Source: Saxidomus purpurata
Taxonomy: Eukaryota > Mollusca > Bivalvia > Venerida > Veneridae
Assembly: GCA_022818135.1 (NCBI GenBank)
Contig: JAFMSR010000006.1
Span: 31,524,815 to 31,588,814 of the forward strand
Reading direction: 5' to 3'
DNA length: 64,000 nucleotides
Part shown: positions 37,037 through 48,989 of the stretch, one piece after another
Numbering within the stretch: the stretch's first letter is position 1
Layout: the number at the start of each line of letters is the position of its first letter
The notes under the pieces: model-generated
What the model saw: the letters and a program-made list of their open reading frames with translations, nothing else
What the model was told of the DNA's origin: nothing
Database searches by the model: none
Made by a program: the position numbers and the translations under genes

Positions 37037-39500
37037 CAGAGTCTGATCGATTAGAATTAGTTCAACTTAAAGCAAGGTATAAATATGTTGTTAAAAAAAG
37101 CGTCGTTCTTTTAAATGGCAACAAACTAAAAGAGTAAGCCCATTGATTTTTGGCGCTATTTTAAAAAGCAAAAGGGAAGTAATAATTGTGAAATACCATT
37201 GCACGATTTTAAAACATATTTTGAAACTATGTTCTCTGAGGCAAATTTTTCTTTGAATGAAAGAGCAGAAGATTTTAACAATGTCCATGATTTTAATGAT
37301 TTTAACCCTGTTTTTTTCAGAATTAGATGGAAATATTACTTTACAGGAAGTACTTAAGGCAATTTCTATGCTTAAAAGAAATAAAGCGGCTGGGATGGAT
37401 AATCTTTTAAATGAATATTTTATAGAAGCAAGTGATATATTATCTGGACATATAACAGAGCTATTTAACAATATTTTAGAATCTGGCATTTTTCCAGAAA
37501 TCTGGACAATAGGTTGTATAATACCTTTACATAAAAAAGGAAATAAAGAAAATGTACAAAATTACAGAGGAATAACTTTATTGAGTCATCTTGGTAAACT
37601 GTTTACTAGCATTTTGAATCTAAGAATAACTAAATGGTGTAATGAAAATAACATTATTTCTGATGCTCAGTTTGGTTTTAAAAAAAGGTAGCTCTACTAC
37701 GGATGCTGCTTTTATGTTACATTCTATAATTGAATAATATTTGAACCAGAATAAAAGATTGTATTGTGCATTTATTGATTTAAAACGTTATTTTGATTCC
37801 ATATACAGGAATGCGCTTTGGTTTAAGATGTATTATGCTGGTTTGAATGGTAAATTATTAAGAATAATAAGAAGTATGTACAACTCTGTTAAATCTTGTG
37901 TAAAGTCCTGTGGTAATTATTCTGTTTTTTTTTTGATATTTCGATTGGATTACGTCAAGGGGAGATAATTTCCCCAGTTATGTTTTCTTTGTTTATTGAA
38001 GATCTAGAACTTTATTTGCAAAACAATTTAAATTCTGGTATAACCCTTCAAGACATTCGCCTCATTTTACTTTTGTTCGCTGACGATATGGTATTAATTG
38101 GTGAAACTCCTCTAGATCTCCAGTGTTCATTAAATAAGATTCTTGAATATTGTAATAAATGGGGATTAGAAGTTAATGTAATAAAACAAAAATAGTAGTT
38201 TTTCGTAAGAGAGGTGGTTTAAGAGCAGGGGAAAACTGGTTATATGGTCAAGAAAATATAGAGGTTGTAAATAATTTTAATTATCTAGGTGTCACATTGA
38301 ATTATACAGGCAATTTCAGCTTAAATACTCAAACTTTATATGGTAAAGGTTTAAAAGCCCTAAATAATCTAGTGGCAAATTTGACAAAATATGAAACAAA
38401 ACCAAAAATAGCCTTACAGTTGTATGACTCTTTTGTTGGTTCTATTTTAATGTATGCAAGTGAAGTATGGGGTTTTTGTAAGTCAAAAAAGTTAGAAAAT
38501 ATTCATATGAAATTTTGTAAAACTATTCTTGGTGTTAGAAAATCTACTAGTAACGTAGCTGTGTACGGAGAACTTGGAAGATATCCGCTGTATATAAACA
38601 GATATGTTCGAATTGTAAAATTTTGGTTTAAGATAATAAGTTCAGGTAATATTATTATAAATTCAATTGTTAATTCATGTATGTCTGATATAGGCATAGG
38701 GTATACAAACTGGTTTGCATTTAGAAAGATATGGCTTTTTGGAGGTATGGTTAAACCCCTTAAGTGTAAATCAGAATCATTTTATTGCCGTTTTTAAACA
38801 GAGATTGGTAGATGAATATGTACAAGAATGGAGAGCTAGTATAAATTCTAATGATGTATTATTTTTGTATAAATCGGTTAAAGACAGTTTAGAAAATATT
38901 GTATCAAGAAGTCTTAGAATAGCTTTAACAAAACTGCGTATTTCAGCTCATAATCTTAGAATACAGACAGGTAGATATTCACGTGAAAGAGTTGATCGTA
39001 ATTTAAGATATTGTTTAATTTGTAATACAAATGAAATTGAGGATGAGTTCCATTTTGTGTTTAAGTGTCCTGCATATGAAAATTTAAGAAATAAATATAT
39101 TAAGAATTATTATAGAAATAGACCAAGTATGTTTAAGTTTGTTCAATTATTACGAAGTGATATAAATAAAGAAACAAAAATGCTTTGTCAATATATAAAT
39201 GAAGCTTTCAAATTACGATACCAGATTATTAATGTTTAGATCATATGTATATGTAACTAAACCTACTTTAATGTTTGCCTTACAGGTCCACTAATGAAAA
39301 GATATTACTGTGTATAGGGAGTATGTTTGCCATCTGTTTTCATTCATGTGTCATTGTTTATTTCTTTTCGTCCATCCACTTAATATCATGTTAACTTTCA
39401 TGTCATTTGTACTTTTCATGCCATTATATGTATGCTTGTATATATGTAAATCACGAGAAACTTGTAGTTTAAGTGATAAATAAACGTTCTTCTTCGACTT
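37037..39500 (+). pseudogene. Decayed non-LTR retrotransposon (LINE), RT and C-terminal region
   Basis: LINEs copy themselves through a reverse transcriptase (RT). Translation pieces in different frames line up as one protein: pre-RT linker (PIDFWRYFKKQKG), RT motifs (NKAAGMDNLLNEYF, WTIGCIIPLHKKGNK, NYRGITLLSHLGKLF), palm with FADDMVLIGE (about 38076-38105; catalytic A-D-D), NYLGVTLNYTGNF, and a C-terminal C-x2-C-x8-H-x4-C-type knuckle (CLICNTNEIEDEFHFVFKC). The endonuclease is missing, so the copy is 5'-truncated. Lesions include a frameshift in the A-run near 37685, a TAA near 37735, and frameshifts near 37925, 38190 and 38750. The 3' end 'aagtgataaataaacg' gives a poly(A) signal. It is probably of the APE-type Jockey/I/L2 group; clade not settled. 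Confidence 0.85.
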
Positions 39501-40006
39501 ATAAAATGGTAATAGATAAACCGTTAAAAGATAAAATGAGACGAGCGTCCGGCAATCAATTATCTAGCCACACATGCTCAGGATCTTACTTTTAAATTAA
39601 TAGAATTTGAATCAGAATTGTTTGTAATTATTTCACTACTTCCGACACTATATGTAGAACATCTAAACAGATCAGTAGTTACTCAAAATCGTTTTGACAA
39701 ATCGTTTTCATGTAGTACTTGTTTTATTTATATTACAATGTATATTATTATCTCTGCTTTACATTCCTATTTTATATTAAGAAATATACAACAATAACCA
39801 GTTTGTCACGTAAGACACAATCGTGCGCTCTATCTATACCTTTGAAGATTGCTTTTAACATTCAGAATGAGGCTAGGATCACATCCGGGTATTCAAATAC
39901 ACGAACAAATGGTAAGACGATCACAAACGTTGTTATTTGTTATTTCAATTGATAGAAAATAAAAATATTTTTGTTTTAAACAGTGGATGATTTTCAGGAA
40001 TAGAGG
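39501..40006. other. AT-rich spacer between LINE and PIF-like element
   Basis: No gene or repeat recognised. Confidence 0.35.
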
Positions 40007-40009
40007 TTA

Positions 40010-41474
40010 GGCCACACCGAATTAATAAGTTGGTCATCGGGATTGCCGCACGATTTTTTTCAAAAACACAAAATATTATTTTTTTATAATTGGCTCCCGT
40101 TCGCTATGTCCGCATTTGGTTCGTGAATTGACTTTTGTTTATATCTTTTTACTGATTAACTTTTATTTATCAACACTTAAATAGAAATATGTTGATAATT
40201 TTCGAAAATTCCCGACTTAAAATACTCCACATTAAACAACTTAGCATTCTGTCTGATCGACATAAACAAACCCGGCAACACACAATCGATCTATTAATAG
40301 AAACAATACATTTTATCATCAAAACTAAAGTTCAAAGACATGTGCTTCACTAAGATCAAACAAACATGATAGTTTCGGCGGCATTCTTTGATCTCGTGAC
40401 ACCTGTGGCTTTACCTCTAGGATCAAAAACAGATTGGAGCTATCATTGTTTTTGTGTTGGAAAAATGCTTTGAAAATTGGCGTATCCGCGTAAGCGTCTG
40501 TCCGAAAATAGGTTCACCGTTTGTATCAGCTGTAATTTTATCTAACAAAAATGAGCTTCATAACTTAGACTTTCCAGTTTAACTTGTTGAATAATGGACT
40601 TTAATAACCTTCAGCTAGTTTTCACAAAATAGTTTGCCAATTTACCTTCGTTTAATTGCCTTTAATACCGTGCTGAATACCGGTACATATTGTTGTCATC
40701 TTACTGATTGTAGAACATCTTTTGTTGGCTATTAATATGGCATTCAAACAGGGCAAACTATGGAAATGATTGTGTTGCGGAAAGTGGTTTTGGGCTGTAA
40801 CTGTGCATGATAACTATCAAATTACATGTACATGTATGTTTTATGTTCAAGCAATAAAAATGCATGAAAAGCAGTCTATAAAAAACTCCTTTATCTGGAT
40901 GAAGTCTCATAATAATGGTCAATCTCCTGACTTATCACACAACCATTTATGATTACTTAATATTAGAACTACTTCACTTTGAAACAAACTAAAGACAAAT
41001 ATCTCAGTACTAAGTCACTTCTCCCGGTAGGCTCCAAACCTATTTTCAGCTCGGGGAGAAATGACTTCTCCCTAACATTTGGCTCTAGCTAGACCCCTGG
41101 GACAAAGATTATTCATTAGAATAAATATAAGAAAATTGTTAATACTGAAAAAATGTTTGACAGTTACCGAAACACACTATGTGTGTGCAAAAAACAAACA
41201 TTTACTGTATTTTAGTGGAAATAATAAATCTACTTGTATTGTTTATCCCATATAAGAAAAATTGAAATTATATTGTCTTACAAGCTAATATGAAGCATAA
41301 AGTTTAACATTTGCTATTAAATGTGAACACAAAAGCTATATATATTTCTTCGCTCTTCGCTCGCTCCAAAATTTCTTCAAAACAAAAACAAATATTAAAA
41401 TTATATTTTCGCTCGCCGCCTCACAGTTTTTTTTCAAAAAATCCCGATGACCAACTTATTAATTTGGTGTGGCC
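40010..41474. mobile_element. PIF/Harbinger-like non-autonomous transposon
   Basis: The left end GGCCACACCGAATTAATAAG then TTGGTCATCGGGATT (40010-40044) and the reverse complement of the right end (41440-41474, GGCCACACCAAATTAATAAG then TTGGTCATCGGGATT) match over 35 bases with one mismatch. A TTA trinucleotide flanks both sides (40007-40009, 41475-41477), as expected for PIF/Harbinger insertion. There is no transposase frame. The interior has an imperfect hairpin around 41015-41080 (acttctccc...gggagaa). The well-kept ends suggest fairly recent activity. Confidence 0.8.
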
Positions 41475-41477
41475 TTA

Positions 41478-42100
41478 GTTAAGTATTTCATACAATGGTT
41501 GACTGTACTGACTTGTAAACATTAGTTTTAAAAACGAAACAAGCGTTTCTTATTTGTTTTGGGGTTTTCTTGCTCTTTATTCCTTTTTGGAATTAGCCAG
41601 GAAAATTGTAACTGTGTCAAAAACTTACGATTACTGTCTTATTTGGAAAAATTATACATACTTTGTACATAAATTATAATATGTAGCATAATTATAGACG
41701 TTAATGAAAGAATGAGATTTACTGGACCTACATCAAAATGATAAAAAGTATTTAAACGGTTTTCAGTTGTTTTTCTTTTTGGGAATTATTCTCAGTTGAA
41801 TTTTTAATTTTTGAATGGACGTGTAAGACACAATGAAGACTGATTCGTTTTAATACATTTGGCTCCCGGCCAACTCCGATACCGTTTCCTTATTTACTGA
41901 AATACAAAAGCAATACTTTACTACAACATGAACATTTAAAGATACCGGGTTAAATTATTGGGCGAAGGAAGGCAATTTCAAGTTCTTAATCAGTTGAATA
42001 ACATTATTTAGGAAGAATATTTTACTTTTGAATGATATACAGGATCATACATACGACAAACGAGGGTTATTCTATCATAAACCAAACTTGGCTACTTAGT
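41478..42100. other. AT-rich spacer, no gene seen
   Basis: No exon or repeat recognised. Confidence 0.3.
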
Positions 42101-42104
42101 ATTG

Positions 42105-42520
42105 CGGGCCGCTTTGCGATATTTAATATTGGGTTAGTAGGGGATGCATGGAGACTTAGGCACTAGATCGAATACAATTTAAAAATTGAGGTACTTCTGA
42201 GATGAAACGTGTAGATACAGTCTATTTTTCTAGAAACGCAAGAGTGGTCGTTTTTTATATAGATTCGTCTTTCATTATAAAGCAATTTTACCTAGTACAT
42301 ACATGTATTCGATCTTCGTAGTGTAATTTATTAAGGCGTTGTACTTTTACGAGTAGAGTTCAAATCCTACCCGAACCAATTTTTTCTTTTTTTTCTTCTG
42401 TTTTACTAATCTTTTTCATCATTTTAACAATTTTTAAATGTTTTACAGCATATATTCATAAATATCTTCATTCACGTGAAACTAATAAGGATAATGGCTC
42501 ATTTTAGATCTGCTTATTTG
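42105..42520 (+). mobile_element. Dispersed element with tRNA-like module, copy A
   Basis: It aligns in order with 59951-60580: 'attgcgggccgc', 'gagactta...cattaga', 'aaaattgaggta.ttctgagatgaaa', 'gacacagtc', 'gcaagag.tgtcgtt', then 'gtacttttacga', the B-box-like 'gagttcaaatcctac' (about 42356-42370), 'ttttcttctgtttta', 'tcatcattttaa' and 'aggataatgg'. Copy A lacks about 170 bp present in copy B and its A box is degraded. Confidence 0.6.
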
Positions 42521-43885
42521 AAAATCTAGACGGAAAAATTCATTATTTTTCGCCATTATATTACGAATAGTATAAAGACAAAATTTATCAGAGTGGAATG
42601 GATGCCCCATCAATAAAACTTTCTTTGACTTAAAACCCCTTTTTTATCATTTTTTTTTAAATTTTGTAAACATATCTACATCACTATTATTTGGACAGGC
42701 TCATAAGTGAATGTGTTGTTACTTATTTCTACAGTGATATATACTGAATATTTTATTACCAAAACTATGTTATATTGTTATATAATGGTTACTGAATATT
42801 GACAAATTATTCTGGTATACCGTTCAGTTAGTTATTTACAAGATGAGGCTAGGGGTATAAAAATCTATATATCTTTTTAATAAGACGGTACATTTCTTTT
42901 AAATTTTGAATATGAATCATTGAAAGTATATAGTTAATGAAAATAACTATTGAAAAATTGACCGGTATGGGCTGAATACCTTAAGTTTTCTTTTCAACAT
43001 ACATGTATTATTATAATATCGGTTGTTTCCGTAATCATGGCAGAACACTTCCGAATGATTGATCGAACTTCTCGAGGTTGTCGATATGTTTTAATGTCTT
43101 ATCGTCGGAAATAATGTAACATTTATCATGATCTGTAAAAAGCTGTATATTGGGTTTTTATTTTATTCTTTACAAACTGAGCAAATATCAATTAGAGATC
43201 TTTTAATCTTTTTCATAAACGGCAAAACCTTTCATTGAAATCTAATATAAATACCTAATAAACATGATATGGGAAAGACATTTTTCTTTGTCGCGAGTGA
43301 AAGGTAATCCTTCGCCCCGCTGATATTAGTGTCATTTTATAGTGTCTTCTTACATTCATAATACACAGGTAAAATCCAGGTAGTCTGAATATTCGTATCA
43401 TATGTCTTTCATTTCTACCCGAAGTAATCAACTGATTGCTACATAAAAAATACTCAAGGTTTGATTTGTGTACAGACAATAAGTGTCTAATTTAACAGGT
43501 ACATGTATTATCCTACTGCAGAAATGTAAAAGGTTTTTTTTATGAATAAATCTGTTTAAAATGCCCACTCTACTTAAAGCGATATGGATAGTGTTACAAA
43601 CCGACTGTAATGTTGAAGAAAAAAGATATGTTTGACTATCATTTAAAAAAAAAATGAAACAATGAAAACTCTTTAAAGACAATTAAAACCTCCTTCATAA
43701 GTGACCCTCTATTAAACATTTTGAATAAAATGCAGATTTTCTTCAATGTGTTGTTTTATTCTGACGAAACTATTTAATATCTGCAAAACTCGCTAAAATT
43801 GTAAAGTGTGTCTCTTTGACTAAAATGAATAATCTCTTCGTGGAAGAAAAGTGTTATACAATTTTCTCAGACTGTAGCAAATGTA
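42521..43885. other. AT-rich intergenic sequence
   Basis: No gene or clear repeat found by eye. Confidence 0.3.
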
Positions 43886-44185
43886 ACTTTCTTGAGTAAA
43901 TTGTATTTACATAACACACATTACATTACTCAACATTTTACTCATTTTGAAAGAGAAATTGCATACCTTTAAGGTATAACATTGACAATGTACTAACCAC
44001 AATCTATGTTAAATATGCGTAGACGCTATTGAAAGCATAAGTAAGATAAAATTCACTTTTTTTTCAAATAAGAAGGTTTTAACTCTTACAACTATGTGCA
44101 CCATCATTTATCAACTTTTACGTACTGTTACAGTAGCTATTCAGTAGCTTATTATGAAAAAACAGAAGCTAGTCTATCATTCGCT
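43886..44185 (+). repeat. Left arm of a long inverted-repeat pair
   Basis: The reverse complement of this segment aligns with 50565-50880. Shared words include 'ggtatgca', 'ctttcaaa', 'ttagtacattgtcaatgt', 'gtaaaagttgataaatgat' and 'gatagactagcttctgttttt'. Similarity fades abruptly at both borders. Two LINE-rich intervals lie between the arms. Confidence 0.6.
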
Positions 44186-45139
44186 AAGACCCCTACTGTC
44201 AAACTTAATACTTGTTCATATTTTTTATTCTGCATTAAATTGTACATACATATTTATAGCCGCGATATATGATAAACATATTAATATGCAAAGTGCAAGT
44301 TATGAGAAAGTTTGTCCAATTAACAGAGAAGTATGTCATATTATAGTATAGTAATATTGTCATTCATTATACACATTCAGTAACCATTAGTCTGGAAAAA
44401 ATCATAAAATAGTCATTTGCATCAGGTATAAAGATAGATTCACAATAATGGTATTGGCATTAACAGAAAAGCTATGCTCTTTCCCGAAATGCACTATACA
44501 GATATTTTGACAGGTTATGTAGTATTGCTGTATTCGTATTTGACATAAGCATGTCAAACTTCTGTATTGTTGGCAATCTGCAAAGATATGGTTTTCAAAA
44601 AAGTCTTACACATGTGATAATAATTAGGACATACTAATAGAACATATGTTATTTTAATTATTGACTGTTATTCACTGGCCGAGAGTGTATTATTACTCTG
44701 CACATATAATTAACATTAGTTTATCGGTAACGACATAATTATGTTCAAAGATATTAATTATTTACTAAAGTTATAAAGCCATCTAAGAAAGACCGAGTAT
44801 TTTATTGACCTTTCTCATCCGGTATTATCCAATTTAAATGTGTCTTACAGCATAAATTTCTCATTTCAAAAAATGTTATACATTCTACTTGTCATTTCAT
44901 TGGCGGTTGAAAAGTTCCCAACTTCCGGTCTGATAACCATTTATTGTTCGTGCAAAAGGATGAAATTGTCAATGAAATAGATCTGAAGGGACCGCCAGAC
45001 AGGTTCAAGAAATCGAGAGATCGGGGTTTGAGGTTTAGGAGGTGGAACAAAATTATTTATATAGAGATTATGCCGGGTCCGTCGGCCGAGTTTGAGCGAT
45101 CGGTTGTATTCGAGCTAATGAAGTTCGAGCGAACGGAAT
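44186..45139. other. Spacer with one GC-richer open frame at 44944-45225
   Basis: The frame at 44944-45225 contains a run of Arg/Lys-rich codons (DRFKKSRDRGLRFRRWNK) and then runs into the LINE start. It has no recognised domain; the base composition differs from the flanks. It could be a fragment of another element. Not called as a gene. Confidence 0.3.
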
Positions 45140-48025
45140 TTAACTTATTTGAAAATAATAAACAGAACATTTTCACACTTACCCACAAGAGTAACAAGTC
45201 AAGAGTTTTGGAAATCTATAGGTAGGATAGGTATTGCTCAGACCAGAAAGAAAAATATACCTATGGAAGTTATGTGTGATGATGGTTCCATATCTAAAAA
45301 TATTGAAACTGTCCTAAATAAGTGGAAACTGGATTTCAGCAGTCTGTTTGTAAATAAAAACAGAATTGTAACCAGTCACAACTTAACAGATGCAGATAAT
45401 AACAATTTACAATATAGTTGTGATGCTCTCAACACTAGTATATCAGTGTTAGAAGTGAAGAAGCAATATTGAAAGCTAAACTTGGTAAAGCTTATGGTGC
45501 CGATTCTATACCAGTAGATGTCCTAAAAGTGACAGTTGTGTGTCATTTTTACATATGTTTTACAATGTTTGTTTTGATACTGGTGTAGTGCCATCAGATT
45601 GGGCTAAAATTATTATTAGTCCTATTACAAAATCAAATACAGCTGACCCCCGTGACCCATTATCGTATAGAGGTATAGCCCTATCGTGCTCAATGTATAA
45701 ATTTTATTGTTCTATTTTAAATGAAAGAATTTCTTCATGGGCGAAACTAATGAAATAATTGTTGATGAACAGAATGGCTTTCGTAAACACAGAAGTACTG
45801 TTGACCATTTGTCATCACTTACAAATATTATTGAGACTAGAAAGAAACAAAGATCTTCAACATTTTGTGCTTTTATAGATTTTAAGAAGGCGTACGATTT
45901 TATTGACCGTACTATCTTATGGAATAAACTGACAAGCTCTAAAGTAGGATTGAATGGAAAAATTATTGTTGCTCTGAAATCACTTTATAGCAATATATCT
46001 TCTTGTGTTAGAGTCAATGGTTATTACACTGATAGTTTTGATGTACACTGTGGTTTAAGACAGGGTTGTTCTTTGTCACCTTTTGCTTTTTAATCTGTTT
46101 ATAAATGATTTAGCAGTTACAATAAAGGCTGCGATAAAGGTGTATCTATTGGCAATGAGAAGATATGTATTCTAATGTATGCAGATGATATTGTTTTATT
46201 GGCTGAAAGTGAAGAAGATTTACAGTTTATGTTGAACATATTGGGTAACTGGTGCAAGTCAAATAGTATGGTTGTTAATCCATCTAAAAGTCAGATTGTT
46301 CATTTTAGACCACAATCTAAAAGTAGGACTTCTTTTAATTTCAGTTGTGGCGACCATGATTTAAACATTGTGGATAAGTATACTTTATCTTGGTTTTATT
46401 GCTGAATGAGCATTTGGACTTCAGTATTACTGCCAAATGTGTAGCTCAAAGTGCTGGTAGAGCACTTGGACTGTTAATTGCCAAATGTAAATCTATTGGT
46501 GGTATGCCTTATGATGTATTTAGTAAACTTTTATGAAAACACTGTTTGGCCAATAATATCATATGGTGCTGCTATTTGGGGTACTAAATCCTATTCCTTT
46601 TATAAATGCCGTTGAATGTAGAGCAATGCGCTTCTTTTTAGGCACTGGGAGATATACACCTAGCAATGCACTTTATGGTGAGTTTGCTTGGCACCCGCCT
46701 TATGTGAAACAATGGAGATCTGTTGCTCAACACTGGCATAGAATCAATCGAATGAGGCATGATAGAACTAACTATCGGATTTTTAACTTTTGCTACGTAA
46801 AAGTAATACTAGCTGCAAAAATTGGCAGTTTGACTTTTAAGAAACATATAAATGACATAGGGTTGTCAGTTTTAGCAGATACTTGTCATGTGTCATCTTC
46901 GAAGTACTTCTGTGATAAGGTGTTAACAAACTCATTGCAAAAGTTTATTCCTCTATGGAGAGATAATATCAACAGTGAGGTTGGGCCATCTAAAAATGGG
47001 CGTAATAAGCTCAGAACGTACAGAAAGTTTAAAGAAGAGTATGTAATTGAAGACTATGTTAAATATCAGATACCTTTAAAACATAGATCTGCGTTAGCTA
47101 AGTTTAGATGTGGAGTAGCTCCACTTAGATTAGAGACTGGAAGATATGAAAATATCCCAGAAAACCTACGCCTATGTCCTATTTGTAAATCAGAAATTGA
47201 AAATGAAATACATGTTTTGTTTCACTGTAATGCATATCAATGTATTAGAGATGCACTCACAAGTGAAGCATGTAAAATAAATGGTAATTACTTGAACCTG
47301 TCTGATGATAATAAATTAATATTTGTACTGTCTGATGAAAATATGTTTAAAATAAGTGCCAAGACCTGTTTTATGATTTTAAAAACCAGAAACAATTTGC
47401 TGTACAAATGATTAGGTTGTAAATTTACTGCTGTATTTTATATAACCAAAATGAGCCAGTCATATGAACTGTTGTCCATGTATATAGTCATATGGACTAT
47501 ACTCAGGTTAAATAGTGATAACCATTGTGATTTACAAAGCTTTTGGTACAGCTTTTGTGTCTTTAAGCCATGTGATATTAACCTGTTTATGTGCCAAAAC
47601 TTTACAGATATTTTTAATAATGAATATACTGGCTTTTATTATGTATGTAATGTCTACAGTCTTTAATAATAATAACTACTCTTATTTCTTCTATGTAAGC
47701 ACTGCTAATCGTTCATTTCTGATCTGATCAGAGCTGATAATTGCTTTTTGTAAAACATTTCTTAATTGCGCTTTAGTGCCTTTTTTTCCCTTGATCAGTA
47801 TTTTATCTCTCTTATTTTAGGGTCATTTTTAAATCTAGATTAGCAGTGGTTACATAGTTTTATTATGTAAATAATGTCATAATCTTGAGAATATTTGTCT
47901 TTTTATTGTCATATAGTCTCTCATATTTCTGTATAGAAAGGTTTGCATGATAGTATGTGTATATATTTTAATCTGTGATATTTTGTATCATGTAAAGTGA
48001 GACTGAAATAAACTAAATAATATAG
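45140..48025 (+). pseudogene. Decayed non-LTR retrotransposon (LINE), RT to 3' end
   Basis: Pieces in successive frames form one LINE protein: pre-RT linker (FWKSIGRIGIAQTRKKN, NIETVLNKWKLDFSSLF), KAKLGKAYGADSIPVDVLK, WAKIIISPITKSN, SYRGIALSCSMYKF, EQNGFRKHRSTVDHL, CAFIDFKKAYDFIDR, GLRQGCSLSPFAF, YADDIVLLAESEEDLQ (catalytic A-D-D about 46181-46189), a long thumb and connection region, and CPICKSEIENEIHVLFHCNAYQC as C-terminal knuckle. Frameshifts near 45470, 45755, 46090, 46395 and 46535 break it. The endonuclease is absent. The tail 'gaaataaactaaataat' marks the 3' end. It is related to, but not the same family copy as, the LINE at 37037. Confidence 0.87.
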
Positions 48026-48478
48026 TCAACTTCAATATCTTGCAGCACAATCGATAGTCAGTAATTTATGACCCAGCTTTCCGTTTATTAACCGTAGGCC
48101 CCAATAGTTGTTGAGCAACTGCTATTATAGCTCTTGACACTTTTTCTGCCATATGGTGATTTTATAAGAAGCATCTGAACGACAAATCGTGGTATATGAT
48201 CCGGTATGCCACTAAAAGTAAATTGTATTTCCATTCTAACAGTCACGCTAATTTCGACAAAAATGTTCAAAGGGATACAACTGAGTTGGAGCAATTAACT
48301 GCTATGACAGGAAGATACGCACACCTGTTCATCGTTATTGTTTTACACGCCCCCCCCCCGCGCCCCCGCCCCAATTAAAAACTATTTGTCTTATTTTGTT
48401 GTTGCTGCTGTTGTTAAAAGTGCAGACAATTTTGGAAGTACAATTAAATACATCCCGAAACTATATTTATAACAATAC
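48026..48478. other. Spacer with a C-rich tract
   Basis: 48350-48373 is a run of C with interspersed G, followed by 'gttgttgctgctgttgtt'. No gene seen. Confidence 0.35.
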
Positions 48479-48595
48479 CAAGTCAAGCGTATACGCATCA
48501 GTAAATGTCGTGTGAAAAATACGCAGGAGGGAATTTTGAAAGCTCAAAATGGTTCTGGACGTTAAGCGTGATATGCTTGTATAAGGTATATCAGG
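48479..48595 (-). repeat. Dispersed repeat, copy 2 (inverted partner of 11308-11420)
   Basis: The reverse complement repeats 'tatcacgct', 'cgtccagaacc', 'attccctcc', 'ttttcacacgacat' and 'cgcttg' in the order seen at 11308-11420. Non-coding. Confidence 0.6.
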
Positions 48596-48760
48596 CTCCA
48601 ATCTATGTTTGCATATGTAAGAGAAAATGTTAATAGTGTTAGAATCATATTGTGCGACAATATTTACCTGGTACTCATTTGTCTTCGGTTAAGTTCGAGA
48701 TTTCAGTTGATTATCATATCGAACAAATACATGTCACAGACTGAAGTACACACCACAGAG

Positions 48761-48833
48761 ACAGTGGCGTAGTAGTAAGATGCTTAACTTGTATGCAGCG
48801 GTACATGGCTTCGAATCCTATTCAGATAATTTT
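48761..48833 (+). repeat. tRNA-like sequence, probably a SINE head
   Basis: 'agtggcgtagtagtaagatg' resembles an A box and 'ggcttcgaatcctat' (about 48808-48822) a B box at proper spacing. No good cloverleaf acceptor stem is visible, and an AT-rich tail follows, so a SINE or tRNA pseudogene is more likely than a working tRNA. Confidence 0.45.
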
Positions 48834-48884
48834 AATTTTGTTATTGTTATTGTGTTTTTTATTTATATGTGTTAATACTTTTTA

Positions 48885-48968
48885 TTAGGGATGGCAACGA
48901 TTACTTCATTTGATACTCGAGTTCTCGGTCCTTCTTCCGATCGATTACTCGAGATCTCGGAAAATGAT
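48885..48968. repeat. Terminal fragment of a hAT-like element
   Basis: 'agggatggcaacgattact' followed by repeated 'tactcgag' and 'ctcgg' resembles one end of a widespread animal hAT-type family. A similar 'cttactcgagtactctttaggcatcc' lies at about 58930-58958. It is truncated; the assignment is tentative. Confidence 0.4.
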
Positions 48969-48989
48969 CATTCACTAGATCAACATATC

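Noticed and set aside
44944..45225. Arg/Lys-rich 93-codon frame upstream of the LINE
   Set aside because: It runs across the likely LINE border and matches no family I know; a chance frame in GC-richer sequence is as likely.
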